Positions 15,996 through 25,157 of a stretch of DNA of 64,000 nucleotides are shown here, piece by piece. The DNA lies in contig NZ_MRCD01000015.1 in the NCBI RefSeq assembly GCF_001904745.1, positions 1 to 64,000 on the forward strand, read 5' to 3'. A model generated the notes under the pieces. It made no database searches and was not told the DNA's origin. It worked only from the letters and a program-made list of their open reading frames with translations. The translations under genes and the position numbers were made by a program. The stretch is from Calothrix sp. HK-06 (GTDB lineage: Bacteria; Cyanobacteriota; Cyanobacteriia; Cyanobacteriales; Nostocaceae). Position 1 is the stretch's first letter. Every line of letters starts with the position of its first letter.

Positions 15996-17282
15996 ATGGC
16001 TTTGTATTTGGGTATTGATTTTGGAACCTCCGGCGCCCGCTGTGCAGTTATTGATTCTGAGCAGAAAATTCAACAATCTGGACGTTACGATTTTGATACG
16101 GCGACAGATAATTTACCTGCTGCTTGGCGAAGGGCTTTATTTACATTAATTGAACAAATTCCACCTCCACTCCTGAAACAGGTAGAGGCTATTGCTATTA
16201 ACGGTACTTCTTCTACTGTAATGTTATGCTCGGAGACAGGGCAGCCTATTGATGCTCCATTACTTTATAACGATGCGCGTGGGGCAGTAATGCTCGACTA
16301 TTTGAAGCCTGTGGTGCCTCTGCATCACACTGTGTTAAGTGCAACTTCTAGCTTAGTAAAGTTGCTGTGGATGTTACAGCTACCTACTGAATCACCTGCA
16401 AGATATTTTCTACATCAAGCTGATTGGTTAGGGTTTTTGCTACATGGAAAAATTGGTATTAGCGATTACCATAATGCTTTAAAGCTGGGATATGACGTAT
16501 CGAATCTAGAATATCCCCAATGGTTGAAAAATTTGAATTTACCTGTAGAGTTGCCTACTGTTTTAACGCCTGGGAGTATTGTGGCGCCTATTAAGCCAGA
16601 ATGGGTAGATTATGGTTTTAATTCGGAATGTGTCGTTTGTGCTGGAACAACCGATAGCATTGCTGCATTTATTGCCAGTGGTGCATTGTTACCAGGTGAG
16701 GCAGTAACTTCGCTTGGTTCAACACTTGCTGTTAAGTTATTAAGCCATACCAAAATTGATAATTCCCAGTACGGTATTTATAGCCATCGTTTTCCCAATT
16801 TTAAGCCCCAAGATGCACAACCACAAAATTTATGGCTTGTTGGTGGCGCATCTAATACAGGAGGTGCAGTACTACGGCAATTTTTCTCTAGTGATGAGTT
16901 AGAAAGTCTTAGTAGTCAAATAGATATTTCCCAAAATAGTAAACTTGATTATTATCCATTAATCAAGAAGGGAGAGCGTTTTCCTATTAATGATGCAAAT
17001 TTACAACCCCGACTAGAACCACGTCCAAGCAGCGGTATTGAATTTTTGCATGGTTTGCTAGAAGGTATTGCTCGTATTGAAGCGCGGGGATATGAGTTGT
17101 TACAACAGTTGGGAGCAGATAAACTCATGCGTGTTTATACGGCGGGAGGTGGCGCCAAAAATCAGGCTTGGAGACAAATCCGCCAAAGAAATTTAAACGT
17201 TCCTGTACAAGCGTCAGTTTATACTGAAGCCGCTTATGGAAGTGCGCTATTGGCTTTACGAAGTAAAAGAAACGAGGTTTAA
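15996..17282 (+). CDS. FGGY-family carbohydrate kinase (xylulokinase-like)
   Basis: This 428-residue protein begins ALYLGIDFGTSGARCAVID, the phosphate-1 loop of the actin-like ATPase fold. It continues with AINGTSSTVMLC and the FGGY-typical CAGTTDSIAAFIASGA (the catalytic Asp lies in TTDS). YTAGGGAKNQAWRQIRQRNL near residue 380 is the adenosine motif. It phosphorylates a sugar or polyol; xylulose or a related ketose is most likely. The length is short for bacterial XylB (about 480-500) but usual for the cyanobacterial/plant type. It appears monocistronic. Confidence 0.88.
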   Translation: MALYLGIDFGTSGARCAVIDSEQKIQQSGRYDFDTATDNLPAAWRRALFTLIEQIPPPLLKQVEAIAINGTSSTVMLCSETGQPIDAPLLYNDARGAVMLDYLKPVVPLHHTVLSATSSLVKLLWMLQLPTESPARYFLHQADWLGFLLHGKIGISDYHNALKLGYDVSNLEYPQWLKNLNLPVELPTVLTPGSIVAPIKPEWVDYGFNSECVVCAGTTDSIAAFIASGALLPGEAVTSLGSTLAVKLLSHTKIDNSQYGIYSHRFPNFKPQDAQPQNLWLVGGASNTGGAVLRQFFSSDELESLSSQIDISQNSKLDYYPLIKKGERFPINDANLQPRLEPRPSSGIEFLHGLLEGIARIEARGYELLQQLGADKLMRVYTAGGGAKNQAWRQIRQRNLNVPVQASVYTEAAYGSALLALRSKRNEV

Positions 17283-17291
17283 ATATGATTG

Positions 17292-17320
17292 TAGAGACGC
17301 TCCGGTATCGCGTCTCTACT
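17292..17320. repeat. GTAGAGACGC hairpin, copy at 17.3 kb
   Basis: GTAGAGACGC (17292-17301) pairs with GCGTCTCTAC (17311-17320) around a nine-base loop, just after the FGGY kinase stop. It belongs to the same dispersed family as the palindromes at 5833 and 26237 and may act as a terminator. Confidence 0.75.
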
Positions 17321-17528
17321 TTACGGGTTCTTTGTAAATGTTGGATATTTCAGTATCTCTACGAGTGACAATCAAAATTTATCGGTCGATACTGGGATGG
17401 TTAGACACTGGGCGTAATGGTTCCAGGTGAATAATCTGGGCAGCAATTCTGGGATGGATGTTTCGCACTTCAGGCGAGTATCGTCTATCCCTTTAATTCT
17501 ACTTTCAATTTGAGAATAACTATACTTC

Positions 17529-18077
17529 TTAATTTAAAGATATATTGGATTTTAAAACGCTTGGTATGGCAGTGATGATTTTTTGAGCTACTTGTTCTGG
17601 GGTTTCGTCATGTGTAATGGTGATATGTAAATCTGCTTCAGAATATAATGCTTGGCGCCCAACAGCAAGGGTACGCAGTTTTTCTTTGGGGTCAGCATCT
17701 TGTAGCAGTGGTCGAGTTGTGTCGGCAGCCAAGCGGTCATAAAGTACATCAATGGGAGCATCTAGCCAAACAACTAAGCCGTGATGTAGGTAACTCCAAT
17801 TTCGGCGCCGTAGAATAATACCTCCACCTGTGGCAACTGCTAATTTAGTGTAAGCGCAAACTTGAGACAGTACATCACTTTCGAGATTGCGAAATGCCTC
17901 TTCTCCATTTTCTGCGAATACTTCGTTAATTGTTTTACCAGCAGCTTTGGTAATTACATCATCTGTATCTAAAAATCCATATTGCAAATGCTGTGCTATC
18001 AGGCGCCCAACTGTTGTCTTTCCGGTGCCCATCATGCCAACCAAGTATACATTTAAACCTTGTAATAAGTCTGTCAT
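17529..18077 (-). CDS. aroK: Shikimate kinase
   Basis: This 182-residue protein phosphorylates shikimate in aromatic amino-acid synthesis. The Walker A motif is VGMMGTGKTTVGRLIA (residues 13-28). Shikimate-binding features follow: FLDTDDVI, then FRNLESDVL, ATGGGIILRRRNW, and the lid TTRPLLQ. The length matches AroK. It lies just downstream of the STAND ATPase gene on the same strand (36-base gap) and may be co-transcribed with it. No oddities are seen. Confidence 0.95.
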   Translation of the reverse strand: MTDLLQGLNVYLVGMMGTGKTTVGRLIAQHLQYGFLDTDDVITKAAGKTINEVFAENGEEAFRNLESDVLSQVCAYTKLAVATGGGIILRRRNWSYLHHGLVVWLDAPIDVLYDRLAADTTRPLLQDADPKEKLRTLAVGRQALYSEADLHITITHDETPEQVAQKIITAIPSVLKSNISLN

Positions 18078-18113
18078 CTGTCAAATTGTAGTACCCTATT
18101 TCTCACTTTAGCG

Positions 18114-19673
18114 TCAAATTCCACTATTGAAGCGCAGTTCACGAATATAGTTTTTGAGTTGTGTCTCAAAAATCGGATGGTTAATTAATAGGGATGTTAT
18201 CTGAGCATTACCAGAACGCATGTTCTCTTCAATTAAACGTTCAGCGATATACTCGATTAGAACTGGAGATTGCGAAAAGGTTGAAGAATATCGCTCAATC
18301 AAAGACCTTCTTTGTAATAATTCGATTGCTTCTAAGATAGACCGTTGTGAAACTCTTGGCAAAATGTCTTTTTGCAGTTTCCGTACTGATACAAAATTCC
18401 GGTTGAGTGCTAACCAATACATTACCTGTTTTTCGATATGTGACAAGCGTTCAAACTGCTCATCTAATACTGCCCGTATTTCACCGAAAACAACTGTACC
18501 TTGTTGTAAAAATTCATACACATTGCCATCAAATAATTCTTGAATTGCTGTTGCTACTAACTTTAAAAATAATGGATTGCCAGCATACCAATCAATTAAA
18601 GTAGTTGCTTCTTCATCTTTAAGGTTGTTTAACCCTTTAGCTCTGAGAATACATAAACTGTCAAAATGATTTAACCCTGTTAGTTTTAAAGCTTTTACGG
18701 GCAAACTTTCACCTGATAGTGCTGCAATGGCTTGGGGTTTTTCTCGACTGGTTAGCAAAACACAACTTTGGTGCTTTGACTCTCCTAAGCGTCGAATTAA
18801 TTCACCATATCCTTCGTAACCAGGACGGTATTGTATGGTGCTTAAGGCGCTGCTATCGCTTTGATTTTTATTTATATCACCTGCTAAAATTGTATCAATG
18901 GAGTCTAAAACTATTAAACAGCGTGCGTTTCGTAAATACTGAATTAGTTGAGAAATGCTTCGTTCGACTGTACTGTCTATTTCTATATCTGGTGGTGCCA
19001 AAAATTTAATTAGTTGATTAACAACTAGTTCTAAAGGTGGTTCAGACAGTAGTGAGCGCCAAATTATAAATTCAAAATCATCTTTACATTCGTGTGCAAG
19101 TTTGACTGATAATGTTGTTTTGCCAACACCTGCCATTCCTAGTAGTACTATTAATCTACTGCCTTCAACTACCCAATCTTGGAGTTGTTTAAGCTCGTGA
19201 CTTCTTCCGTAAAATATAGAGACATCAACTGCTTCACCCCAATCTTGTTTTACTGAAGCAATTGTTACTGATTCCAGAGTTTCTTTTTTGCGTGCCATTG
19301 CTGAGTTAGCGATTGCTTCAATAGATGCCCAATTTTTTTTGTAACCAGCTTTTTCCAACAGTTGTGTGACGCGACTCCAGTTTTTGACTTTAATGTTACT
19401 CCCTGATAAATTACTCAACATCTCCTCTATATATTTATATAACCCATTCGATAAGTAAACTCGAACGGTGCTACTACTGCGAGTTTTATATACAGTGTTT
19501 GCAATTTCGGCAGGACTAAAGCCACAAAGTAACCCGCGTAAAAACTTTTTCTCTACAGGCGTTAGTGCTTTACCCTTTGCGGATGCTAAATCAACGTATA
19601 GCTTTTCTAATTCCCAGTTATTTTTAGCTTCTACAAATTCCTCTTCGATTGCATGTGAGTCGCTAGCAGTCAT
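18114..19673 (-). CDS. NB-ARC (STAND) ATPase with N-terminal helical domain
   Basis: Residues 1-110 of this 519-residue protein form a helical, helix-turn-helix-like domain (LTPVEKKFLRGLLCGFSPAE, then TVRVYLSNGLYKYIEEML) that often precedes NB-ARC in cyanobacteria. The ATPase has Walker A LGMAGVGKTTLSVKLAHE (about 182-199) and Walker B CLIVLDSIDTI. It also has a sensor LLTSREKP, a GNPLFLKLVA (GxP) motif and a winged-helix segment. No WD40 or TPR sensor follows, so it is shorter than typical STAND sensors. It may act in signalling or defence. A perfect hairpin lies upstream at 19752. Confidence 0.82.
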   Translation of the reverse strand: MTASDSHAIEEEFVEAKNNWELEKLYVDLASAKGKALTPVEKKFLRGLLCGFSPAEIANTVYKTRSSSTVRVYLSNGLYKYIEEMLSNLSGSNIKVKNWSRVTQLLEKAGYKKNWASIEAIANSAMARKKETLESVTIASVKQDWGEAVDVSIFYGRSHELKQLQDWVVEGSRLIVLLGMAGVGKTTLSVKLAHECKDDFEFIIWRSLLSEPPLELVVNQLIKFLAPPDIEIDSTVERSISQLIQYLRNARCLIVLDSIDTILAGDINKNQSDSSALSTIQYRPGYEGYGELIRRLGESKHQSCVLLTSREKPQAIAALSGESLPVKALKLTGLNHFDSLCILRAKGLNNLKDEEATTLIDWYAGNPLFLKLVATAIQELFDGNVYEFLQQGTVVFGEIRAVLDEQFERLSHIEKQVMYWLALNRNFVSVRKLQKDILPRVSQRSILEAIELLQRRSLIERYSSTFSQSPVLIEYIAERLIEENMRSGNAQITSLLINHPIFETQLKNYIRELRFNSGI

Positions 19674-20153
19674 TCTTTTAACGTTGTTCCTTTGATTTGA
19701 GCAATATAATAACTATTTTTTTGTGAAGCTAGAATAAATAAAGAATAAATTCCTAACGAATTTAATAACATTCGTTAGGTGACTTGGTAATTCTTGCTTC
19801 GGTATCTTAAGTCTTAACAGGAATTTTAAAATTCTTGATTTAAACTTTATTAATTTTATGGTTGTAAGCAATGAGACGACGAAACAAATTTTGAGTGGAG
19901 TAATTATAGCTCACTCGGTGACGTTATTGCTATCTATACACTAGGAATACTTTACTTATTTTGAGGAAAGTTACATCTCAAGTAATTAAGTTAACGAGTG
20001 TTTGTTCAAGGCATCGTTACCGTCAACAGTTGTACTGTGACACCAAGATTTTATTTTTTCTTGCTGTTCCTTACTGTAAAGTGGCAATTCGCACTGCATA
20101 ACTAATCTAGAAAAGTCCGAATGTATAAGTGTGGTATGAAAGAGGTTCCTACA
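19674..20153. other. Gap between divergent STAND and small conserved genes
   Basis: About 480 bases hold the inverted repeat at 19752 and presumably two divergent promoters. A short leftward frame at 19986-20180 has no family resemblance. Nothing else is recognised. Confidence 0.4.
19752..19779. promoter_or_regulatory. Perfect inverted repeat upstream of the STAND gene
   Basis: CCTAACGAAT (19752-19761) pairs with ATTCGTTAGG (19770-19779) around eight bases, 79 bases before the STAND start. No T-run suits a terminator for a neighbouring gene, so an operator or leader hairpin is more likely. Confidence 0.5.
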
Positions 20154-20402
20154 ATGACTCGGATTCGTGATGTTGTCCAAGAAGCCCTACTCACAGGTTA
20201 TTTAACCTTGGAAGCGGAAAATCAACTCCGTCAGCTACTAACTACCCGCTACGACACTGAAGACCTAAATGCGTTTATGAAACTGCAAGAAGCCGCAATG
20301 GGGGGTGAAGTTAGACAACAGTCTCGTGAAGACAGTAAGCACGAAGACGCAGTGCCAAGTATAACGGTTCATAAGGCGCCTGGTCTTAGTAAAAGTGTAT
20401 AA
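20154..20402 (+). CDS. Small conserved cyanobacterial protein
   Basis: The start at 20154 (MTRIRDVVQEALLTGYLTLE) gives 82 residues and has an AGAGG ribosome-binding site; a frame extension to 20121 is less likely. The N-terminal 55 residues are helical and look conserved (ENQLRQLLTTRYDTEDLNAF), and the tail is charged and flexible. I recall similar short proteins in many cyanobacteria, of unknown function. It converges on the LapA-like gene with a small hairpin near 20413-20434 between them. Confidence 0.7.
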   Translation: MTRIRDVVQEALLTGYLTLEAENQLRQLLTTRYDTEDLNAFMKLQEAAMGGEVRQQSREDSKHEDAVPSITVHKAPGLSKSV

Positions 20403-20412
20403 GTACGAATGT

Positions 20413-20434
20413 CGAGGACTTTTACTTAATGTCC
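20413..20434. terminator. Short hairpin between convergent genes
   Basis: AGGAC and GTCCT pair around TTTTACTTAAT at the junction of the small conserved gene and the LapA-like gene. The stem is short, so its terminator role is tentative. Confidence 0.35.
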
Positions 20435-21117
20435 TTTTCGTTATCGTCGTCGAAAAAGCTCCAATCGTCATCCGCATCGTCTGATTTTTTCCTTGAAGGT
20501 GGGGTTGAAGGTTGAGCTGGTTCTGTATTTGGATTAAAGGGTGGGACTATTACCCGGTAATCAGCGTCGTAGATTGATTCAGTTTTGCCAACTCCTGAAT
20601 TTTTTGGCTCGCGTGAACTATATGAATAAGATGTATCTGCCTTTGAAGAGTTGGTCGTGGTTTGCCGACGCTCGTATACTTCTTCTTCGCTAACCCTTTT
20701 ATCAAAATTTTCTTGGTTTGAAGATGGTTTTCTTTGCCCCTCTTCAAAATCCCATTCTTCACTTACTCCCTCTAAGTCCCAATCATCCTCTTGGGAAGAA
20801 GTTGTAGTATTTTTGTATGTATTTTGATTTGGTGCTGAATCGCGACGTGTCGTATCTTGTTTACGGTAAGAGCTAGAACGATTTGAAGTTTGGGGTTTTG
20901 GTTTTGTAAAGTAACCAGCGAATCCAAATAAACTATTAACTATTAATGATGTAGTGGCACCTGCGACTATGCTGAACAGTAGCCAAATTGCGAGAGGGAA
21001 AGGTTGAGTTCTGGCGCCGAGAAACACTAGCGGTAATGCTGGAGAAAAATTCTGCGCTAGTAGTAGCGTTAGTCCTCCCAATACTACGATTAGTATAATT
21101 AAACGAATTACAGCCAT
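20422..21117 (-). CDS. LapA-domain-like membrane protein with charged tail
   Basis: Two membrane helices (IRLIILIVVLGGLTLLLAQN, residues 4-23, and LAIWLLFSIVAGATTSLIVN, about 42-61) resemble a LapA/DUF1049 module in this 231-residue protein. A long hydrophilic tail follows, rich in Ser, Glu and Asp, with repeated WDxE segments (DDWDLEGVSEEWDFEEGQ) and ending DDDWSFFDDDNEKDIK. The tail is probably disordered and cytoplasmic. Function is unknown; LapA-type proteins are linked to envelope assembly. ubiX lies just upstream in the same direction. Confidence 0.65.
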   Translation of the reverse strand: MAVIRLIILIVVLGGLTLLLAQNFSPALPLVFLGARTQPFPLAIWLLFSIVAGATTSLIVNSLFGFAGYFTKPKPQTSNRSSSYRKQDTTRRDSAPNQNTYKNTTTSSQEDDWDLEGVSEEWDFEEGQRKPSSNQENFDKRVSEEEVYERRQTTTNSSKADTSYSYSSREPKNSGVGKTESIYDADYRVIVPPFNPNTEPAQPSTPPSRKKSDDADDDWSFFDDDNEKDIK

Positions 21118-21209
21118 AAGAGTTTGTATATAATATGAGGTAATGGGAATATAGATTCCTAGTTATTTTCCTTTTTCCCATTACAATTTATTTTCGTTTA
21201 TTATCGATT

Positions 21210-21818
21210 TTATTTTCGACCCTCCCAACGTTGAATAGGTATACAGTCAATATCCAGTTGGTCAAGCGCACGGGCAACAACGAAATCAACTAAATCTTCT
21301 ATAGTTTTCGGATTATGATACCAAGCGGGGATAGCGGGAACAATACGGGCGCCTGCTTCTGCCAGCGTTGTTAAGTTTCGTAAATGAATTAAACTAAAAG
21401 GTGTTTCGCGAGGAACTACCACAAGTTTACGCCCTTCTTTGAGTTGTACATCGGCTGCGCGTTCGAGCAAATCGGAACTTAAACCACCTGCAAGTTTAGC
21501 AACGGTACTCATACTACAGGGAATAATAAGCATACCTAAAGTACGGAACGAGCCACTAGCAATGTTTGCTCCAACATCACCCCAAGCATGGCAGTTGAGC
21601 TTGCCTGTATCAACTTGACATTGTTGGCGCCAAAATAATTCTTGTTGGGTAGGTTCAGAAGGCATACGAATGTCTTGCTCAGATTGCCAAACCATATAAG
21701 TTGATTTAGAAGCAACTAATTCCACAGAATAATCAGCAGCAAGAAGATAGTTAATTGCACGAACGGCGTAAATTAATCCAGAGGCGCCGGATATGCCGAG
21801 AATTAGGGGTTTTGACAC
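21210..21818 (-). CDS. ubiX: Flavin prenyltransferase UbiX
   Basis: This 202-residue protein makes prenylated FMN, the cofactor of UbiD-type decarboxylases. The FMN-binding start is LGISGASGLIYAVRAINYLL, followed by IIPCSMSTVAKLAGGLSSDLLERAADV and the conserved VVPRETPFSLIHLRNLTTL. AIPAWYHNPKTIEDLVDFVV closes the fold. The length is typical. The gene lies upstream of the LapA-like gene and downstream of the RNase R-like gene, all leftward, but 200 bases of tandem and inverted repeats separate it from the latter. Confidence 0.95.
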   Translation of the reverse strand: MSKPLILGISGASGLIYAVRAINYLLAADYSVELVASKSTYMVWQSEQDIRMPSEPTQQELFWRQQCQVDTGKLNCHAWGDVGANIASGSFRTLGMLIIPCSMSTVAKLAGGLSSDLLERAADVQLKEGRKLVVVPRETPFSLIHLRNLTTLAEAGARIVPAIPAWYHNPKTIEDLVDFVVARALDQLDIDCIPIQRWEGRK

Positions 21819-21864
21819 TGTAGGGGCGGGTACCTAAATTTTTGATTGTAACGCTAATATCACT

Positions 21865-21958
21865 AAACCCGCCCTTACAACATAAGGAAGTTGCACCAGG
21901 GGGCGGGACGGTGAGGGACGGTGAGGGACGGTGAGGGTGGCGGGAGGAGGGCGGGTTT
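21865..21958. repeat. Triplicated 10-bp repeat inside a long hairpin
   Basis: GGGACGGTGA occurs three times without gaps (21905-21934). AAACCCGCCC (21865-21874) can pair with GGGCGGGTTT (21949-21958), placing the repeats in a GC-rich hairpin loop. AACCCGCCCTTAC recurs near 21991. The structure lies between the RNase R-like gene and ubiX. Confidence 0.7.
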
Positions 21959-22022
21959 ATTGAGACCTTTTATCTAATGGGGATATGGGTTAACCCGCCC
22001 TTACTTGGCGCTTACTAGTCCC

Positions 22023-24419
22023 TTATTCGTCTTCTTCGTAGTCTTCCATGTCATCGTCGTCATCGTCATCGTCGTCTTGGTCGATGTCGTCACGCATGTA
22101 CATAGAACGCATATCGCCTGTGTTATAGTCTTTACCAATTATAGGCGTTCCATCACTACCGACTGTAACTAAATCAATTTGTTGACGGTAGTAATCGACA
22201 CTCTTAACTTGGACGGCAACACGGTCACCTAATCGATATGATGCTCGATTTTTTCTTCCGAACAATGCTTGCTGTCGCGCGCGATACTCATACCAATCAT
22301 CTTTTAATGAGCTTACGTGAACTAAACCCTCTACTCTCAAAGGATTTGCAGCATTTTCATCTTCGGTTGCTACTTCAATTTCTACGAAAAATCCGTATGA
22401 TTGAACACCCGTAATTACACCATTGAAGACTTCACCAATGCGCTGTTTCATTAAAGAAGCGCGCTGTAAACCAGCTAAATCAGTTTCGGCTTCTTGAACT
22501 TCTTTCTCACGGTCGTTAAGTTGGGTAATTACACGCGCTAAGTCGCTATGTAATTCGCTTTGCAGTTCAGGTGCAAGAACGTTCCAGTTAATTTCAGCAT
22601 GAGATGTTGAAGAACGTAAATTAACTCGTTCTTTAACACGAGTATTACGACGGTCGCGTCCATTTTGAATAAGACTATAATAAACACGCTGCATTAGTAA
22701 ATCTGGATAACGACGCAACGGAGAGCAAAAGTGCGTGTACCCACTGGACAATGACAAACCAAAGTGCGGTGCTAATTTAGTAGTGTAATTTGCGGGTTTA
22801 AGTGTGTCTTGAAGCAGATACGTTAACACCTGCTCGGATGCTGACTCGGCAAATACTCGTGTTAGTTGCTGATAGTCAAGTGGCTGAACTTCTATATCTT
22901 CTGGAAGTGAAAGTTCAACACCTAAATTAATCGCAAGTTTGAGCATTTCCTGAACATCTTCTGAATCTGGCACACCTTGAACACGCCAAATTGCTGGAAC
23001 TCCCAAGGCGCTTAAGTGCGTTGCCATAAGTTGATTAACTAATAATACCAACTCGGTCAACAGCATTCGCATCGGGGAATCGCTCTCAATAAGGCATCCC
23101 AAACTACCTTCGTCATAATACGGGTTTTGTACTGGTGGCAAATTTAACTGCAAACTACCACGTGCTAAACGAATTTGTTTGAGAGCATTACTAAGACGAA
23201 GCAGGGTTTGCAGCAAGTCAATAGTTTCGGTAGAGTCTTTGGGTTTTCTACCTTTGGCAGTAGTGGTCTCATTAGTGCCATCGAGAACCGCATTTGCTTG
23301 TTCCTCGGTCATGAACTTGTCTACTTTGACAACACTAGGTTGAATTTCCCATTTCAGGACATTACCAGTTCGTGCTTCTAAAGTAATCAAAAATGAAATT
23401 GCCAAACGGTCGTTACCAGGAAGCAAAGCACATTTTTCTGAAACTCCTGGAGGTAACATTGGCAATATAAGTTCTCCGAGATATACCGACCGTCCACGTT
23501 TGAGGGCTTCGCGGTCGAGAATTTCATCGGGCAAAATAAAATGTGTTAGGTCGCTGATGTGGAAACCTAATAACCAATTACCATTTGGTGTTGGTTCCAA
23601 AGTCAAAGCGTTTTCAATATTATTTGAATCAACTTCGGTACCAATTGCAATGGTAAATTTATCACGCAAGTCGAGCCGATTTTTCAAATCTGCTTTTAAC
23701 AGCTTTTTGGGTAACTTCGATGCGGCATCAAGTACTGCATCTGAAAAAGTACGCTGCATGTCATGTTTGCAAGTTACCAAATCGATGTCGGCAGCAGCTT
23801 CTGCATCGCTACCAAGAACTTGAACGACTCGACCGAGTGGTGGATACTGTGCAAGTGGGTAGCGTAACACCTCGACATGAGCTAAGTGATCAATAGCTTC
23901 CCCCAAAGCTTCGAGATTACCATTACTCGCTAAAAGTTTTAACTCAAATAGCAAGCGGTCATCTAGAGGTACTGCACGATAACCACCTTCAACCTGTTTG
24001 ATTCTGGCTAATAAAGTATGGTTAGAACGTTCTAAAATTAACTTGACTTCGCCTTCTGGAGAACGGCGCCTTGAGCCTTCTTTTAAAACCCTGACCAAAA
24101 CGCGGTCGCCATTCCAAGCATTACTCAAATGGCTCTCGCGAACGTAAATATCTTCTGCCCCTTCCACATCTTGGATAGCGAAGCAAAAACCCTTACTCGA
24201 ACAACGAAGTTTAGCTTCAATAAGTCCTTCCTCGGTTACACGGCGATATTTGCCCCGCTCTTTCACCAATATCCCGATTTTTTCGAGGACCTCCAAAGCA
24301 ATATGAAGTTTTTGCAAGCTGGCTTCATCTTCGCAGCCAAGTTTTTTCTCCAGCAGTTTACGAGCTACCAATTTATCATCGGTGAAATTGGCAAGGAGTG
24401 TAGCGATTGAAAATTCCAT
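22023..24419 (-). CDS. RNase R/Zam-like RNB-domain protein with altered catalytic site
   Basis: This 798-residue protein has the RNase II/R layout: N-terminal winged-helix and cold-shock domains, a central RNB domain, and a C-terminal S1 domain (VFNGVITGVQSYGFFVEIE). In RNase R the RNB catalytic loop has four aspartates (D-x5-D-x-DD). Here the aligned stretch, residues ~255-270, reads IGTEVDSNNIENAL, so none of the four remains, although the flanks (DLRD, HISDLTHFI, LPGNDRLAIS) are kept. Exonuclease activity is therefore doubtful. It may be the Zam protein known from Synechocystis, an RNB homologue tied to acetazolamide resistance. The tail is an Asp/Glu run. Confidence 0.8.
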   Translation of the reverse strand: MEFSIATLLANFTDDKLVARKLLEKKLGCEDEASLQKLHIALEVLEKIGILVKERGKYRRVTEEGLIEAKLRCSSKGFCFAIQDVEGAEDIYVRESHLSNAWNGDRVLVRVLKEGSRRRSPEGEVKLILERSNHTLLARIKQVEGGYRAVPLDDRLLFELKLLASNGNLEALGEAIDHLAHVEVLRYPLAQYPPLGRVVQVLGSDAEAAADIDLVTCKHDMQRTFSDAVLDAASKLPKKLLKADLKNRLDLRDKFTIAIGTEVDSNNIENALTLEPTPNGNWLLGFHISDLTHFILPDEILDREALKRGRSVYLGELILPMLPPGVSEKCALLPGNDRLAISFLITLEARTGNVLKWEIQPSVVKVDKFMTEEQANAVLDGTNETTTAKGRKPKDSTETIDLLQTLLRLSNALKQIRLARGSLQLNLPPVQNPYYDEGSLGCLIESDSPMRMLLTELVLLVNQLMATHLSALGVPAIWRVQGVPDSEDVQEMLKLAINLGVELSLPEDIEVQPLDYQQLTRVFAESASEQVLTYLLQDTLKPANYTTKLAPHFGLSLSSGYTHFCSPLRRYPDLLMQRVYYSLIQNGRDRRNTRVKERVNLRSSTSHAEINWNVLAPELQSELHSDLARVITQLNDREKEVQEAETDLAGLQRASLMKQRIGEVFNGVITGVQSYGFFVEIEVATEDENAANPLRVEGLVHVSSLKDDWYEYRARQQALFGRKNRASYRLGDRVAVQVKSVDYYRQQIDLVTVGSDGTPIIGKDYNTGDMRSMYMRDDIDQDDDDDDDDDMEDYEEDE

Positions 24420-25157
24420 GCAGTGAACCGACCTTTGGTCAAAACATCATTTGTTGTTGTGTTGTTGAAACGGGTTCATGACTCACTCCACATGCTTGTA
24501 CATTTTAATTTGCCCTCAAATATATATGAGAGGACAAACGAAGTCGAGTAAAAGCACTCTGGGGCGTATCTACACACGTAAAATATATATAGATATACCT
24601 GTAAGCGTCTACCAACTCTTACTGCACGCCACTAAAAGCGAGTTTGGTTCGTCAAAGTTTTAACGCTTTCATGAACAATCGTACAAAGCACCCCTAAAAA
24701 TACAACACAGTTTATCTAAAAATCACTGGTTTCCGGACGGTCGCGCTCAAGAACGCTGTTACGTGCTTTGAATGAATGCTCAATGGAGCATTTTAACTAC
24801 GAGAAACTGTAGGCGAACCCAACTGCACCACATGTAGAATCGGTAACAATTAGGTAAACAGTTCAACAAGCTGTGAGGGTGAACCTTACCTTCACTATTG
24901 TAGATTTAGAGCGTACTTCCAGAAAATACTTCTGGATATCAAATCAGGTAATTAGTATAGCATTGCTTTTTGTAACACCTAGAAAAATTAGTGCTTCCAA
25001 AAAAAAATCGTTCTGTCCTGCTACAATCGTAAGCGTGTACTCATATCATTTAAGAGTTTGTGGCTGTAAGTTGATTACTGTACAAGGTCGCGTTGCAACC
25101 AGCACACCCGTTCATGCTATTTCACGCAATATTTGAAGAGTTTGGTAATAATTATTT
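24420..25157. other. Gap between divergent RNB-family and conserved hypothetical genes
   Basis: About 740 bases. Rightward frames at 24478-24663 and 24873-25136 show no recognisable protein pattern or ribosome-binding site. Divergent promoters are expected, but none can be placed with confidence. Confidence 0.4.

Noticed and set aside
24873-25136. Rightward 87-codon frame upstream of the conserved hypothetical gene
   Set aside because: Composition is not protein-like and there is no start signal. The downstream ATG at 25158 begins the conserved part.
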